Assembly (NCBI GenBank): GCA_028752905.1
Contig: JAQNBH010000007.1
Span: forward strand, 12,436,919-12,500,918
Source: Cladorhizidae sp. MBARI D1340-BT2
Lineage: Eukaryota > Porifera > Demospongiae > Poecilosclerida > Cladorhizidae
DNA: 64,000 nucleotides
Direction: 5' to 3'
The notes beneath the pieces are model-generated. The model was not told the origin of the DNA. It saw only the letters and a list, made by a program, of their open reading frames with translations, and did not search any database. The position numbers and the translations under genes were made by a program. This document shows positions 1 to 56,564 of this stretch, one piece after another (the stretch's first letter is position 1; the number at the start of each line of letters is the position of its first letter).

Positions 1-2327
1 CTAGCAGTGTTGGACCTAAGAATATGTACACACTTGACTGCAGTATACTAGCAGTGTTGGACCTAAGAATATGTACACACTTGACTACAGTGCTAGTAAT
101 GTTGGACCTAAGGATATGTACACACTTGACTGCAGTGCTAGTAATGTTGGACCTAAGAATATGTACACACTTGACTGCAGTGCTAGTAAAGAATATGTAC
201 ACACTTGACTGCAGTGCTAGTAAAGAATATGTACACACTTGACTGCATGGCTAGTAGTGTTGGACCTAAGGATATGTACACACTTGACTGCAGTGCTAGT
301 AATGTTGGACCTAAGGATATGTACACACTTGACTGCAGTGCTAGTAATGTTGGACCTAAGGATATGTACACACTTGACTGCAGTGCTAGCAGTGTTGGAC
401 CTAAGGATATGTACACACTTGACTGCAGTGATAGTAGTGTTGGACCTAAGAATATGTACACACTTGACTGCAGTGCTAGTAATGTTGGACCTAAGAATAT
501 GTACACACTTGACTGCAGTGCTAGTAATGTTGGACCTAAGAATATGTACACACTTGACTGCATTGCTAGCAGTGTTGGACCTAAGGATATGTACACACTT
601 GACTGCAGTGCTAGTAATGTTGGACCTAAGAATATGTACACACTTGACTGCAGTGCTAGTATTGTTGGACCTAAGGATATGTACACACTTGACTGCAGTT
701 CTAGTAATGTTGGACCTAAGGATATGTACACACTTGACTGCAGTACTAGTAATGTTGGACCTAAGAATATGTACCCACTTGACTGCAGTGCTAGTAATGT
801 TGGACCTAAGAATATGTACACACTTGACTGCATGGCTAGTAGTGTTGGACCTAAGAATATGTACACACTTGACTGCATGGCTAGTAGTGTTGGACCTAAG
901 AATATGTACACACTTGACTGCAGTGCTAGTAATGTTGGACCTAAGGATATGTACACACTTGACTGCAGTGCTAGTAATGTTGGACCTAAGGATATGTACA
1001 CACTTGACTGCAGTGCTAGTAGTGTTGGACCCAAGAATATGTACACACTTGACTGCAGTGCTTAGTAGTGTTGGACCTAAGAATATGTACACACTTGACT
1101 GCAGTGCTGCTATATAGCAGTGTTGGACCTAAGAATATGTACACACTTGACTGCAGTGCTGCTAGTAGTGTTGGACCTAAGAATATGTACACACTTGACT
1201 GCAGTGCTGCTAGTAGTGTTGGACCTAAGAATATGTACACACTTGACTGCAGTGCTAGTAATGTTGGACCTAAGAATATGTACACACTTGACTGCAGTGC
1301 TAGTAATGTTGGACCTAAGAATATGTATACACTTGACTGCAGTGCTAGTAATGTTGGACCTAAGAATATGTACACACATGACTGCAGTGCTAGTGATGTT
1401 GGACCTAAGGATATGTACACACTTGACTGCAGTGCTAGTAATGTTGGACCTAAGAATATGTACACACATGACTGCAGTGCTAGTGATGTTGGACCTAAGG
1501 ATATGTACACACTTGACTGCATTGCTAGTAATGTTGGACCTAAGAATATGTACACACTTGACTGCAGTGCTAGTAATGTTGGACCTAAGAATATGTACAC
1601 ACTTGACTGCAGTGCTAGTAATGTTGGACCTAAGAATATGTACACACTTGACTGCAGTGCTGCTAGCAGTGTTGGACCTAAGAATATGTACACACTTGAC
1701 TGCAGTGCTGCTAGTAGTGTTGGACCTAAGAATATGTACACACTTGACTGCAGTGCTAGTAATGTTGGACCTAAGAATATGTACACAATTGACTGCAGTG
1801 CTAGTAATGTTGGACCTAAGGATATGTACACACTTGACTGCAGTGCTTAGTAGTGTTGGACCTAAGGATATGTACACACTTGACTGCAGTGCTTAGTAGT
1901 GTTGGACCTAAGAATATGTACACACTTGACTGCAGTGCTGCTAGCAGTGTTGGACCTAAGAATATGTACACACTTGACTGCAGTGCTGCTAGTAGTGTTG
2001 GACCTAAGAATATGTACACACTTGACTGCAGTGCTAGTAATGTTGGACCTAAGAATATGTACACACTTGACTGCAGTGCTAGTAATGTTGGACCTAAGAA
2101 TATGTACACGCTTGACTGCAGTGCTAGTGGTGTTGGACCTAAGGATATGTACACACTTGACTGCAGTGCTAGTAGTAATGTTGGACCTAAGGATATGTAC
2201 ACACTTGACTGCTGCTAGTAGTGTTGGACCTAAGAATATGTACACACTTGACTGCAGTGCTAGTAGTGTTGGACCTAAAAATATGTACACACTTGACTGC
2301 ATTGCTAGTAGTGTTGGACCTAAGGAT
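1..2327. repeat. Minisatellite, 45-bp unit, about 50 copies
   Basis: A 45-bp unit built around GTTGGACCTAAGAATATG and ACTTGACTGCAGTGCTAG repeats from the first base of the window to about 2327, so the array starts outside the window. Units differ by single bases and by short insertions near the GCTAGT junction. Because 45 is a multiple of three and the unit has few stops, several frames on both strands stay open for 120-290 codons. These are products of the repeat, not genes. Confidence 0.97.
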
Positions 2328-5300
2328 GGTTATTATTTTTTGTACTAACTAAGGGTCTGAAGAATGGAGAAATGAAGATGAAGAAGGGAGAGTAGGTCTA
2401 ATGTTGGCTAGATCAGTAGCAGGGGTGAAGGAAGGTGTTGGATAAGGTAGACAGAATTGTAATGGGAAATGTGCTCAAATGGTGGGAGAAGAGGAAATAC
2501 TTAGTTAATGTTTGGCACCTGTCTTTAGCCCCCCCCCCCTCCCCCTCATTGTCATCCCCAAGCAAACTCTTTGTAATTCATTATTTTGCTGTAATAATCA
2601 TCAAAATAGTTGTTGTTTTCTAGTAGTCATTCTCATTTATTGTTTGTATGGACTTAGTGATGGCTTATCTTAAGGCTCAACAGAACAGTTAAATTATAGA
2701 TCTTGAAGAGAAAATACGAGATAAACAACAAGATTGGGTCAGTACGTAAGTAGAAGGGGAAAATGAATGTGAGAAATGAGAAGGATTGGGAGGAGGAAGT
2801 ACACGGCAAGAGTATACTGAAGTTTTATAAATTGGCAAGGAATGATGCAGGGGTAGAGAAGTATATGAGGTCGCCACTTTTCTTTGGTGGACGAGGATGC
2901 CATATTCACGATAATCACGATAATCACGTTGAAAGAAGAGGTGAGTGAAATCAACAAACAAAACCAGTTTATCTCCGTCCACAGGGTACACAGATATTAC
3001 AGAGTTTTTTTGTGCCGTGAAATCAGTGTTCACATTTTACCCGGTAAAACCTATTTAATCCAACCCAGTGGATGAAACCTTTGTTTTAGGTATTTTACCC
3101 CCATTTTACCCAGGGTTTTTCCCTGGGTTTCCCCCAGGTATTACCCAGTGATATAAAAGATAAAGCACTTATTTGTAGCTGTCATAGTCCTGTCCCAGAG
3201 CCACGTGTTTGGGTAGTGTTAAATAAATGCTGCAGCTCCTGTTTTTGTACAGTTGACATTTATTGAATGTCTTACTTCCTGATTACAGAGTTAATTTCTT
3301 ACAGTCGCGAAAAAAAGGCACTTTTATGTGAAAACATATGTTTTATGTGATCACATAAAAATCCCATGTCTACTTATCACCCACCCAAGACTAGAGATGA
3401 AATAGGTGCATGACTCGTTTGTAGAGGCAGCTGCAAACATCTAGACACAGCGTCAAGGATTATTAGCAGTCGCTAGTGCGCTCGACTCGCAAGCGACACC
3501 ACGTCGTGGTATTTAGCAGTTGTGGAAACCTTTGCAATGTCCCAAATCGCTGATGTGTGTATTATGACCCTGGGTCCAGAGGACAAATTGGGGTGGAATT
3601 GGTGAGAACTGAATGAGGTGGGAGAATGTGGTGATGAGGTCCGACGAGCCAGCAGCAGATGCCATGAAGGCAGAAGGTGAGAGCTGAGTTAACCTCCGGA
3701 TTCCAAGACCACCAAAACTTCAGACGGAGTGTAGAGCTTGCATCCAGGCAACATCATCATTGTCCAAAGAGATGTTGCCCATTTCATTCAACGCAGATCC
3801 ACGACACAATAAGTGGCACACACTTGACGGACCTTTTCTCACAGTCTTCAGAAATATGCTTCGGAGCAAGATTCTGAGAAGATCCTAGTGTATTTTGTTG
3901 GGACGATCCATTGTCATCACGAGAGAACGAAAGATCACAGAGACAATTTGCGAGAGAATGTTTGCCATACATGTGAAAATGGTTCCTGAATCTGGGAGAT
4001 TCATATATAGACCATCCAAGAGGCTTGAAGGTCACTCACTAACCTATCACTCCAATGGTTGCCATCATCTTTTCTACAAAAAAACACATGTAAACTCCAC
4101 AGGGGGGGGGAGAAGAAAAGGAAGAAGAAAAAAACACAGCAGGTTAGCATGTCCTGACATGGAGACTTGGTGTGAGGTGGGGCTACAAAGAGCACTAAAG
4201 CACATTGGTCTGATGCAAGGACAAGTTGGAGGAGCCTTGCACTCCACCAGAGGAAAAGTGTGCCAGTTTTACTAGATCATACCTGCTCTCAGATGAGAAA
4301 CCAATAGAACATTCAAAGCATCCTCCCTGCCATCCTCCCAGTGCATTTTTTTTGGTTCTTTAAATGTAGCAACTGTTCTGTGTTGCACTCACCTCTACAG
4401 CAGCACTGGTCCTCCTGGTGCAGATGTCATCAACTGAAGATAGCAGATGTGTGCCTCTTTCAGGAGAGATGGCAGTGTGGCATCAATTTCTCCATTGCAC
4501 TCGTGCCGACTCAATGTATGCATAGAGGTCAGCATGCACCCAAAAAATCCTTTGGCAAGATAACCGCGTGTCCAGGAGTGTAGCTTTAAATATGGGGAAT
4601 AATTTCTGTGATCACGTTTGATATCTTTTGTGCAGGAGGCCGGAAGAAGGCTGTCTGTTATTTGCATTGAGAGGCAAGAGATGCAGAAAAACAAGAACTG
4701 TTCCAGGGAACAGCTCATGCTGCTATATAGACTTGTCAAGAAGGGAAAAAGGGGGGGGGGGGGGGGAACATGAGATATCCAGTCATCTTTACCTTTAAGA
4801 TCGACGATCAAAATAAATTATACCCATGTGTATAGACCACAGCCAGTCAGAGACACCTTTACTTGTTAAGAGAGAAACAAGATGTACCACAAGCTTCACT
4901 TGCATGTAGAAAGTAGTTGCATCAACACTACACATATATATAGCATGTGACCTGGTCATTGCTAGATGTGAGAGGCATCGATTTTTCAAGTTCAACATTG
5001 TCAAGTCTCGCACTCGGTTTTCCTTAGCCATTTATATTAAAGTGCCATCTCAAAGCCAACCAGGAGTCAATCATTTGGGCACCGAAGGCTCAAGCACACC
5101 TAGCTGAACAAATCGATGTTGATTAACCAAGAAAGTTAAATCGGAAGAACAAGGGAATAAAGGTCCCGGCTTTGCTGAAGGTTGCTGTGATACCCATTCA
5201 GAGTAGGACTCCTCTCATTAATTAACAAAAAAGTGGTCAAGAGCAAGTGTGTAGTTTTCAATAGTTACAATGTGCTGCACATTATACATGATCAACTGCT

Positions 5301-5437
5301 GCTTGAGAAGTGAGTAACTACTATATAAAGCCTTCTCTTTCATGGGGATACTCATCATAACTATTATAAACGTCCTGATGAAGGCTAGAGCATCTAGTCG
5401 AAACGTCGAGTGAATACATTGATTATTGAAATAGTTA
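2328..5437. other. Unique sequence, no gene recognised
   Basis: The short open frames here match no family I recognise and lack exon-like conservation. The region holds C and G homopolymers near 2529-2540 and 4751-4766 and an ACCC-rich stretch near 3040-3150. A degenerate tRNA-like block near 3466-3510 was considered and not called. Confidence 0.5.
5371..5420 (+). repeat. Dispersed repeat with hammerhead-ribozyme-like core
   Basis: CTGATGA at 5375-5381 is followed by a 7-bp stem (GGCTAGA pairing with TCTAGTC around a GCA loop) and then GAAAC at 5400-5404. That order and spacing recall the hammerhead core CUGAUGA-stem II-GAAA. One extra A precedes the stem, and no convincing stem I or III is visible. 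Similar blocks lie on the minus strand near 17390-17415, 17465-17490 and 31530-31555, so this is a dispersed family. A link to Penelope-like elements, which are known to carry hammerhead motifs, is inference. Confidence 0.4.
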
Positions 5438-6094
5438 TTAAGGGGGGAATGTCAAAAAAATACACCTCGACAATACCAATCATATTTTCCACCCACTACC
5501 CTCTATCAACATAATTTTTGTACCAAAATGTAGCTTAGAAGATAAGCTATTTAATGATGTATTTCACTTTTGTCATATATATTTTTTATGCCAAAGTGTC
5601 AGCCAGTCCACAAATTAAAAATCCATTAATAATGCTAAGTGGCTGCTAGGTGGTTTATTGGTAAGAGTACATGTAGTAGTTTCACCTAAACTATTTGAAT
5701 AAGTATGATAATGCACCACAGGAGGGGGGGGAGGAAATCCCATACAAACCACATGCAGATATGCCCCCAACACATTCTCATAACAGTGAAAATAAAATAA
5801 TTTAGATTAAAGAGCACACAATAAGTGATATATAAATTATGGAGTTAGGGTGAGAAATGAGGGAGAAATTTGTGGAAATTTGTGGAAATTCTTCTAATCT
5901 AATGCGACGCGATTCTTCTTCACACTTGTTGGGTTTCTAATGAAAATAGTGAGTGCAAAAGCTGTCGTAACTGCATCATAGAATCTTCAAATGTTCTGAA
6001 ACTTGGAATATGACTTCTATATGAGCAGAGACACCATTTAAAATAGTTGTTAAAAAAAGTGAAAGTTAGCATTTTGACATTATTCCCCCCTTAA
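5438..6094. mobile_element. Possible MITE with TTAA ends
   Basis: TTAA at 5438-5441 is followed by GGGGGGAATGTCAAAA. Near 6073-6094 the reverse complement appears with a 3-base insertion and is followed by TTAA. TTAA targets are typical of piggyBac-type elements. The 657-bp interior has no coding capacity. The inverted ends are only about 16 bp, so chance is not excluded. Confidence 0.35.
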
Positions 6095-6429
6095 CCCCAC
6101 CCCTTGCAAGTGTTCTTTCAACACCCATAGTACTCTGCCATGTAAGGGTTAGTCTATTTGGGTAGTGGTTCCTTCTTCACCAATATAGTGGCCAAGACAA
6201 TTGGATTATTTTTGTACAATGCATCTAAGAAGTTGTACAACCCCATGTATATATATATATTCTGATTTTCTCCTTCACAGACAGGCAGCAGAACACCGAA
6301 TTTGATTGTCAGCAGCAAGGCTGTTGACTTTGTTGCCACAAACCCTTGCTCCTCTTTCAAGTTCTCCATGGCCAATGAATAAACATGTGCCGTTGAAACT
6401 GGGAGAAGCATTATGAACTACTTCTCCTC

Positions 6430-6615
6430 AAGCACATTTGTTCCATCCAATCTATGAATCTGCCCAATCTATAGATTGTGCAGCACAATCTATGAATTCA
6501 TAGATTGGCATCCAATCTATAGATTGTGCTGCACAATCTATGAAAATGCCCATCTTGCCTGCCAATCAATACACTTCAAAACATGGCATCATATTAACAC
6601 CCTTTGCAACAGATT
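6430..6615. repeat. Dispersed repeat, copy 1 of an inverted pair
   Basis: This block contains the palindrome CAATCTATAGATTG twice and continues through CTTGCCTGCCAATCAATAC to ATTAACACCCTTTG. The same series occurs inverted at about 7105-7235. This copy carries an extra internal segment of roughly 80 bp that includes the second palindrome. Confidence 0.75.
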
Positions 6616-7104
6616 CATAAATTGGATGTAACATCGACCAGTACTTATTATTGACTAGTTATACTGAGCGAGTGTGCAAGCCAAATATCCAAACCCACCC
6701 ACACAATATGGGATAGTCAACGGGAATTTACAAAGCCTGTGCTACTCCCACGAAAAGAGAAGAAGGGAGAAGTCATCTTATAGCTAGCGCTCGAAGTAGA
6801 CAGTTGTAGATCATATTTTTAAAGCTTAGCTAATTAGTAAAGTAAATAATTGTCGAGAAGAGCCGTTTGTGAGGCAAGTTTCTCTACATTTGGGGACTAT
6901 AGCAGTTGTGCGAGTGTTCGTGGGTATTACAAACTGTGCATTATATATTTTTTGACAGAGCAATATTCTTCAAATATCTTTTTTTGCTCTAGCTACACTT
7001 GCCATGGCACTTAGTTCTTTATCCTCCACACAAGTCCATGTGGAACTTTTTCTCAGTATCACTTTGTTCTACATCATTACACTCTCAGTTGCAATCATCA
7101 CTTT

Positions 7105-7235
7105 CTCTGTTTCAAAGGGTGTTAATATGCTACCATATTTGAAGTGTATTGATTGGCAGGCAAGATGGGCATTCACAGATTGTGCTGCACAATCTATAGA
7201 TTGGGCAGATTCATAGATTGGATGGAACATATTCA
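7105..7235. repeat. Dispersed repeat, copy 2 of an inverted pair
   Basis: This is the reverse complement of the 6430-6615 block, running from AAAGGGTGTTAATATG to GATTGGATGGAACA. It lacks the internal duplication of the other copy. The pair could fold into a long hairpin around a 490-bp spacer. Confidence 0.75.
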
Positions 7236-7740
7236 CTACATGAAGCCATAAATGGCCTCCAAGAAGTGTGCAAGACTGTGGTGAACATTTGCCTTCTGTT
7301 GTCTTGGGCACAACTCATTCCATCTAAGATAATGTGACTGGCTCACATTCATGTGGCGACTTGACCTCCCTGAACCCTCATCTGACTATGCACATTTCCA
7401 GATCCTTACACAAAGTTACGGAACACAACTTTATTGACGTCCTGTCTTAAGAACACAATTGGAACCGTTCAAAAACACTTGCCTTCATTGCAATGGCCAC
7501 GAGCTCTTGAACGTAGCCCTTGAACCCAAGTTGTTGCAAAACAATGATAATTAATTGCTGACCAGTCCTACGACTAGCGTAGATGTAGTCTACGCCGAGT
7601 CCTTCATGTCTCATCCACTTTTGTATTGATTTAAAATAAAATTTAAAAAAATAAAAAAATAAAAAAAATAAAAAAATAAAATAAATAAAAAATAAAATAA
7701 AAAATAAACACTTTGGGCGAAGAGTCCCCATCAGTATATA
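7236..7740. other. No gene recognised; A-rich stretch
   Basis: Unique sequence followed by an A-rich low-complexity tract at about 7631-7708. The minus-strand frame across it is low complexity and was not called. Confidence 0.5.
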
Positions 7741-7746
7741 ATTGGT

Positions 7747-9068
7747 TCCAACTGTGCAGGTCCTCTCTGCATTTGCAGTTATTTACCTAAAACACGGCTC
7801 TCTCCAACTGTGCAGCTCCTCTCTGCATTTGAAGTTAGTGACCTAAAACACGGCTCTCTCCAACTGTGCAGCTCCTCTCTGCATTTGAAGTTAGTGACCT
7901 AAAACACGGCCCTCTCCAACTGTGCAGCTCCTCTCTGCATTTGAAGTTAGTGACCTAAAACGCGGCCCTCTCCAACTCTGCATTTGAAGTTAGTGACCTA
8001 AAACACGGCCCTCTCCAACTCTGCACTCCTCTCTGCATTTGAAGTTAGTGACCTAAAACACGGCTCTCTCCAACTGTGCAGCTCCTCTCTGCATTTGAAG
8101 TTAGTGACCTAAAACACGGCTCTCGCCAACTCTGCACTTGAAATTAGTGACCTAAAACACGGTCCTCTCCAACTCTGCATTTGAAGTTAGTGACCTAAAA
8201 CACGGCTCTCTCCAACTCTGCATTTGAAGTTAGTGACCTAAAACCCGGCCCTCTCCAACTCTGCACTCCTCTCTGCATTTGAAGTTAGTGACCTAAAACA
8301 CGGCTCTCTCCAACTGTGCAGCTCCTCTCTGCATTTGAAGTTAGTGACCTAAAACACGGCTCTCTCCAACTCTGCACTCCTCTCTGCATTTGAAGTTAGT
8401 GACCTAAAACACGGCCCTCTCCAACTCTGCACTCCTCTCTGCATTTGAAGTCAGTGACCTAAAACACGGCTCTCTCCAACTCCTCTCTGCATTTGAAGTT
8501 AGTGACCTAAAACACGGCCCTCTCCAACTGTGCAGCTCCTCTCTGCATTTGAAGTTAGTGACCTAAAACACGGCCCTCTCCAACTCTGCATTTGAAGTTA
8601 GTGACCTAAAACACGGCCCTCTCCAACTGTGCAGCTCCTCTCTGCATTTGAAGTTAGTGACCTAAAACACGGCCCTCTCCAACTCTGCACTCCTCTCTGC
8701 ATTTGAAGTTAGTGACCTAAAATACGGCCCTCTCCAACTGTGCAGCTCCTCTCTGCATTTGAAGTTAGTGACCTTACAAACATGAATGACCACCCCCAAA
8801 CATTCAAAGAACACAAGTGATTACCATTTCCCTGAGGTCATCAGCATCATATAAACGTCTACAGTGCTATACATGTGTGTATATATGATAGTGACCTAAA
8901 ATACGGCCCTCTCCAACTGTGCAGCTCCTCTCTGCATTTGAAGTTAGTGACCTTACAAACATGAATGACCACCCCCAAACATTCAAAGAACACAAGTGAT
9001 TACCATTTCCCTGAGGTCATCAGCATCATATAAACGTCTACAGTGCTATACATGTGTGTATATATGAT
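7747..9068. repeat. Minisatellite, about 56-bp unit with shorter variants, plus a 179-bp duplication
   Basis: The units share CTCTCTGCATTTGAAGTTAG and CCTAAAACACGGC. Full units are about 56 bp, and deleted forms lack GTGCAGCTCCTCT. At the end, a 179-bp block (8711-8889) that includes non-array sequence is duplicated almost exactly at 8890-9068, which indicates a recent tandem duplication. Confidence 0.93.
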
Positions 9069-9134
9069 ACTAGTAGAGAAGTGTAGTAGTGATCACATAG
9101 TCAACTCCTGCATTTGGGGAAGACAGAAAGAGAG

Positions 9135-9234
9135 NNNNNNNNNNNNNNNNNNNNNNNNNNNNNNNNNNNNNNNNNNNNNNNNNNNNNNNNNNNNNNNNNN
9201 NNNNNNNNNNNNNNNNNNNNNNNNNNNNNNNNNN
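9135..9234. other. Assembly gap (100 N)
   Basis: Exactly 100 undetermined bases, a conventional gap size. The true length and the copy number of the array that follows are unknown. Confidence 0.99.
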
Positions 9235-10272
9235 GAGGTGAGGTGTTCATGCCTCCACCATCAGCCAGAGTGAAGACAAGACCAAGCAGAGGTGAGGTGT
9301 TCATGCCTCCACCATCAGCCAGGGTGAAGACAAGACCAAGCAGAGGTGAGGTGTTCATGCCTTCTCCATTAGCCAGGGTGAAGACAAGACCAAGCAGAGG
9401 TGAGGTGTTCATGCCTCCACCATCAGCCAGAGTGAAGACAAGACCAAGCAGAGGTGAGGTGTTCATGCCTCCACCATCAGCCAGGGTGAAGACAAGACCA
9501 AGCAGAGGTGAGGTGTTCATGCCTCCACCATCAGCCTGAGTGAAGACAAGACCAAGCAGAGGTGAGGTGTTCATGCCTCCACCATCAGCCAGAGTGAAGA
9601 CAAGACCAAGCAGAGGTGAGGTGTTCATGCCTCCACCATCAGCCAGGGTGAAGACAAGACCAAGCAGAGGTGAGGTGTTCATGCCTCCACCATCAGCCAG
9701 GGTGAAGACAAGACCAAGCAGAGGTGAGGTGTTCATGCCTCCACCATCAGCCAGAGTGAAGACAAGACCAAGCAGAGGTGAGGTGTTCATGCCTCCACCA
9801 TCAGCCAGGGTGAAGACAAGACCAAGCAGAGGTGAGGTGTTCATGCCTCCACCATCAGCCAGAGTGAAGACAAGACCAAGCAGAGGTGAGGTGTTCATGC
9901 CTCCACCATCAGCCAGAGTGAAGACAAGACCAAGCAGAGGTGAGGTGTTCATGCCTCCACCATCAGCCAGGGTGAAGACAAGACCAAGCAGAGGTGAGGT
10001 GTTCATGCCTCCACCATCAGCCAGGGTGAAGACAAGACCAAGCAGAGGTGAGGTGTTCATGCCTCCACCATCAGCCAGAGTGAAGACAAGACCAAGCAGA
10101 GGTGAGGTGTTCATGCCTCCACCATCAGCCAGAGTGAAGACAAGACCAAGCAGAGGTGAGGTGTTTATGCCTCCACCACCAGCCAGAGTGAAGACAAGAC
10201 TAAGCAGAGGTGAGGTGTTCATGCCTCCACCATCAGCCAGGGTGAAGACAAGACTAAGCAGAGGTGAGGTCA
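9235..10272. repeat. Minisatellite, 54-bp unit, about 19 copies
   Basis: A 54-bp unit contains GAGGTGAGGTGTTCATGCCT and AGACAAGACCAAGCA. Since 54 is a multiple of three, long frames are open on both strands. On the minus strand each unit reads as 18 residues of the type TSPLLGLVFTLADGGGMN. The array abuts the assembly gap and lies just downstream of the last NACA exon found. Confidence 0.97.
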
Positions 10273-10278
10273 GCTAGA
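10270..10278 (-). CDS. NACA: Candidate terminal NACA exon (SS-stop)
   Basis: On the minus strand TTCAG precedes 10278. Splicing exon 6 (phase 0, ending in ATG) to this site would add two serines and a stop. A second AG five bases further on would instead open into the 54-bp array in frame. The animal protein normally ends a few residues after NAIM, so a very short terminal exon is expected. The assignment rests only on splice-site position and phase. Confidence 0.25.
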   Translation of the reverse strand, partial: SS

Positions 10279-10281
10279 CTG

Positions 10282-20297
<10,016 letters not shown>

Positions 20298-20425
20298 GGC
20301 GGATTCTTCTCACGTCTTCCCTAAACAAAATGTACTGCAAACCACGAGACCATTTGCAAAAGCGAACCCTTTACCATTTTGTACCCTAGTGTAAAGAACT
20401 ACCAACCACTCCCTTTTTGGCAGTA
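20298..20425. promoter_or_regulatory. Bidirectional NACA/AGPS promoter region
   Basis: Only about 128 bp separate the two translation starts, so both promoters and 5' UTRs must lie here or overlap. No TATA box is visible. ATGGCGG at 20296-20302 (CCGCCAT on the other strand) matches the YY1-type motif common at housekeeping starts. A pyrimidine run CTCCCTTTTT lies just before the AGPS ATG. Confidence 0.6.
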
Positions 20426-54853
<34,428 letters not shown>

Positions 54854-55464
54854 GTGAGTTCTCCTACTCACCAATATGTATCTAAAGGGATATATGTTCA
54901 AGGGCTCATATCTTTCTCCCCCTGCCCAGTGCTGGGGTGAGCTTACTATCAAAAGATCTCTCTTCCACTCTCTCTCTCTCTGAGTACTTTTAAACTGTTG
55001 TGGGGGGGGGGGGGGGGGTACCAATTTTGCAAGAGGTCTATCCGACCAAATAAACAGTTCTATCAACTTTCAAAGTTGAAGTGTTTAATCAGGGTATGAG
55101 GAAACTCTGCACAGAAAAATGTTGAGATGTGTTTTTGCGTGAGGTTGCCACTGTGCTCGGGGCTCTTGGTAACAGTCTGTAACATGCTAGGATATTGGAG
55201 CTGCCACTGAAAAAGTTGGAACTGACTTCTTGCAAAATCAGTGCCCCACTCCTGTATTTGCCACTACTTAACCCTCGAGCTTTCACTCAAAGAGGGAGAG
55301 AGAGTTATCTCTAAAATCACCTGCATGGACGGCACAGGGGGAGGGGATGATTGGGAGTGGGTGTGGGTCCTTGGAAATCATCGTTACCTTGAGGTCGTCT
55401 TTGATATATTGTCGGGGACACAATATTTCAGAATTTGAATAAACATCTCTTGGAATGTGATCAT
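54854..55464. other. AGPS intron 18, no gene recognised
   Basis: Unique sequence with a run of about 17 G near 55002. No terminal AGPS exon seen. Confidence 0.5.
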
Positions 55465-55828
55465 TTAGAATCTAGATGTTGGGGGGGATAGGAATCTAGA
55501 TGTTGGGGGGGATAGGAATCTAGATGTTGGGGGGGATAGGAATCTAGATGTTGGGGGGGATAGGAATCTAGATGTTGGGGGGGATAGGAATCTAGATGTT
55601 GGGGGGGATAGGAATCTAGATGTTGGGGGGGATAGGAATCTAGATGTTGGGGAGGATAGGAATCTAGATGTTGGGGGGGATAGGAATCTAGATGTTGGGG
55701 GGATAGGAATCTAGATGTTGGGGGGGATAGGAATCTAGATGTTGGGGGGGATAGGAATCTAGATGTTGGGGGGGATAGGAATCTAGATGTTGGGGGGGAT
55801 AGGAATCTAGATGTTGGGGAGATAGGAG
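55465..55828. repeat. Minisatellite, 24-bp unit, 15 copies
   Basis: Nearly perfect copies of GAATCTAGATGTTGGGGGGG plus ATAG. Each unit has a seven-base G run. Confidence 0.97.
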
Positions 55829-55887
55829 GTGGTCAGTATCAGGTTGAGGAGCCCTGTGACCCAGCACTGGCTCTGCTGTTGGGTACG

Positions 55888-55893
55888 TCCGTG
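55888..55893. repeat. hAT target-site duplication, left
   Basis: TCCGTG directly before the left end; the same six bases follow the right end at 59329-59334. Confidence 0.75.
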
Positions 55894-56564
55894 CAGGGTT
55901 GTATACAGAAATTTTGCCAAGGGGGGGCGAACTTGAGATATGGAAAAATAAGGGGGGCGGAGAGCCTGGATGGTGCGGAAAGGGGACGTGCACCCTGGGC
56001 TTCCGCGTGGAGTACAAAAGTGTTTTACCCACAGGTATTTTTGCAGTACTAACTGTATATATAGCTGCTACTTATGATGGCATGCACTTTTTCTAAAATC
56101 TTTAGTACAACATTCCATCTTAAATATTTGCTGAAGTTGCATGCTACGGCAATCAGCATATATAGATTAGATATAGTCACTTGTCACTCGTATAATGGAG
56201 GTGGGCTTTTGTGAAATCGAATTATGTTGCATTCCATGCATTTTCTTACAAAATCATGGACAACAGGTTTCATACACAATTTTTCTCTAGTTCTCTAGGG
56301 GGGGGGGGTGGAAATGGTTGGTCACTTGGTGCCCTAATTTTTGTTAATATTTTCTTAACATGTTCATAAGTCGTAAAAGGGGGGTCTGGGGGGAAGATCC
56401 CCCCATATTTTTTTTTGCTTTTACAATGTCTGAGGATAGCTATTTTGACTGACTACCAATGGCATTATGCTATACCGAACTATGGCTAGACTGTATATAT
56501 TTCTCATGATATTGTAGCTGCTTGGAAAAAGGAGAGCATGTGTCATGACACGATGACATCACAC

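Noticed and set aside
183..1117. Open frames of about 290 codons on both strands
   Set aside because: They read only the 45-bp repeat, whose length is a multiple of three; no start context or non-repeat domain.
3466..3520. tRNA gene or tRNA-derived SINE head
   Set aside because: GCGCTCGACTCGCAAGCGA looks like an anticodon arm, but the stem has a mismatch, the B box is not clear and no acceptor stem is found.
9101..10222. Minus-strand frame of 373 codons
   Set aside because: Reads the 54-bp array and runs through the N gap; kept only as a speculative NACA extension in the findings.
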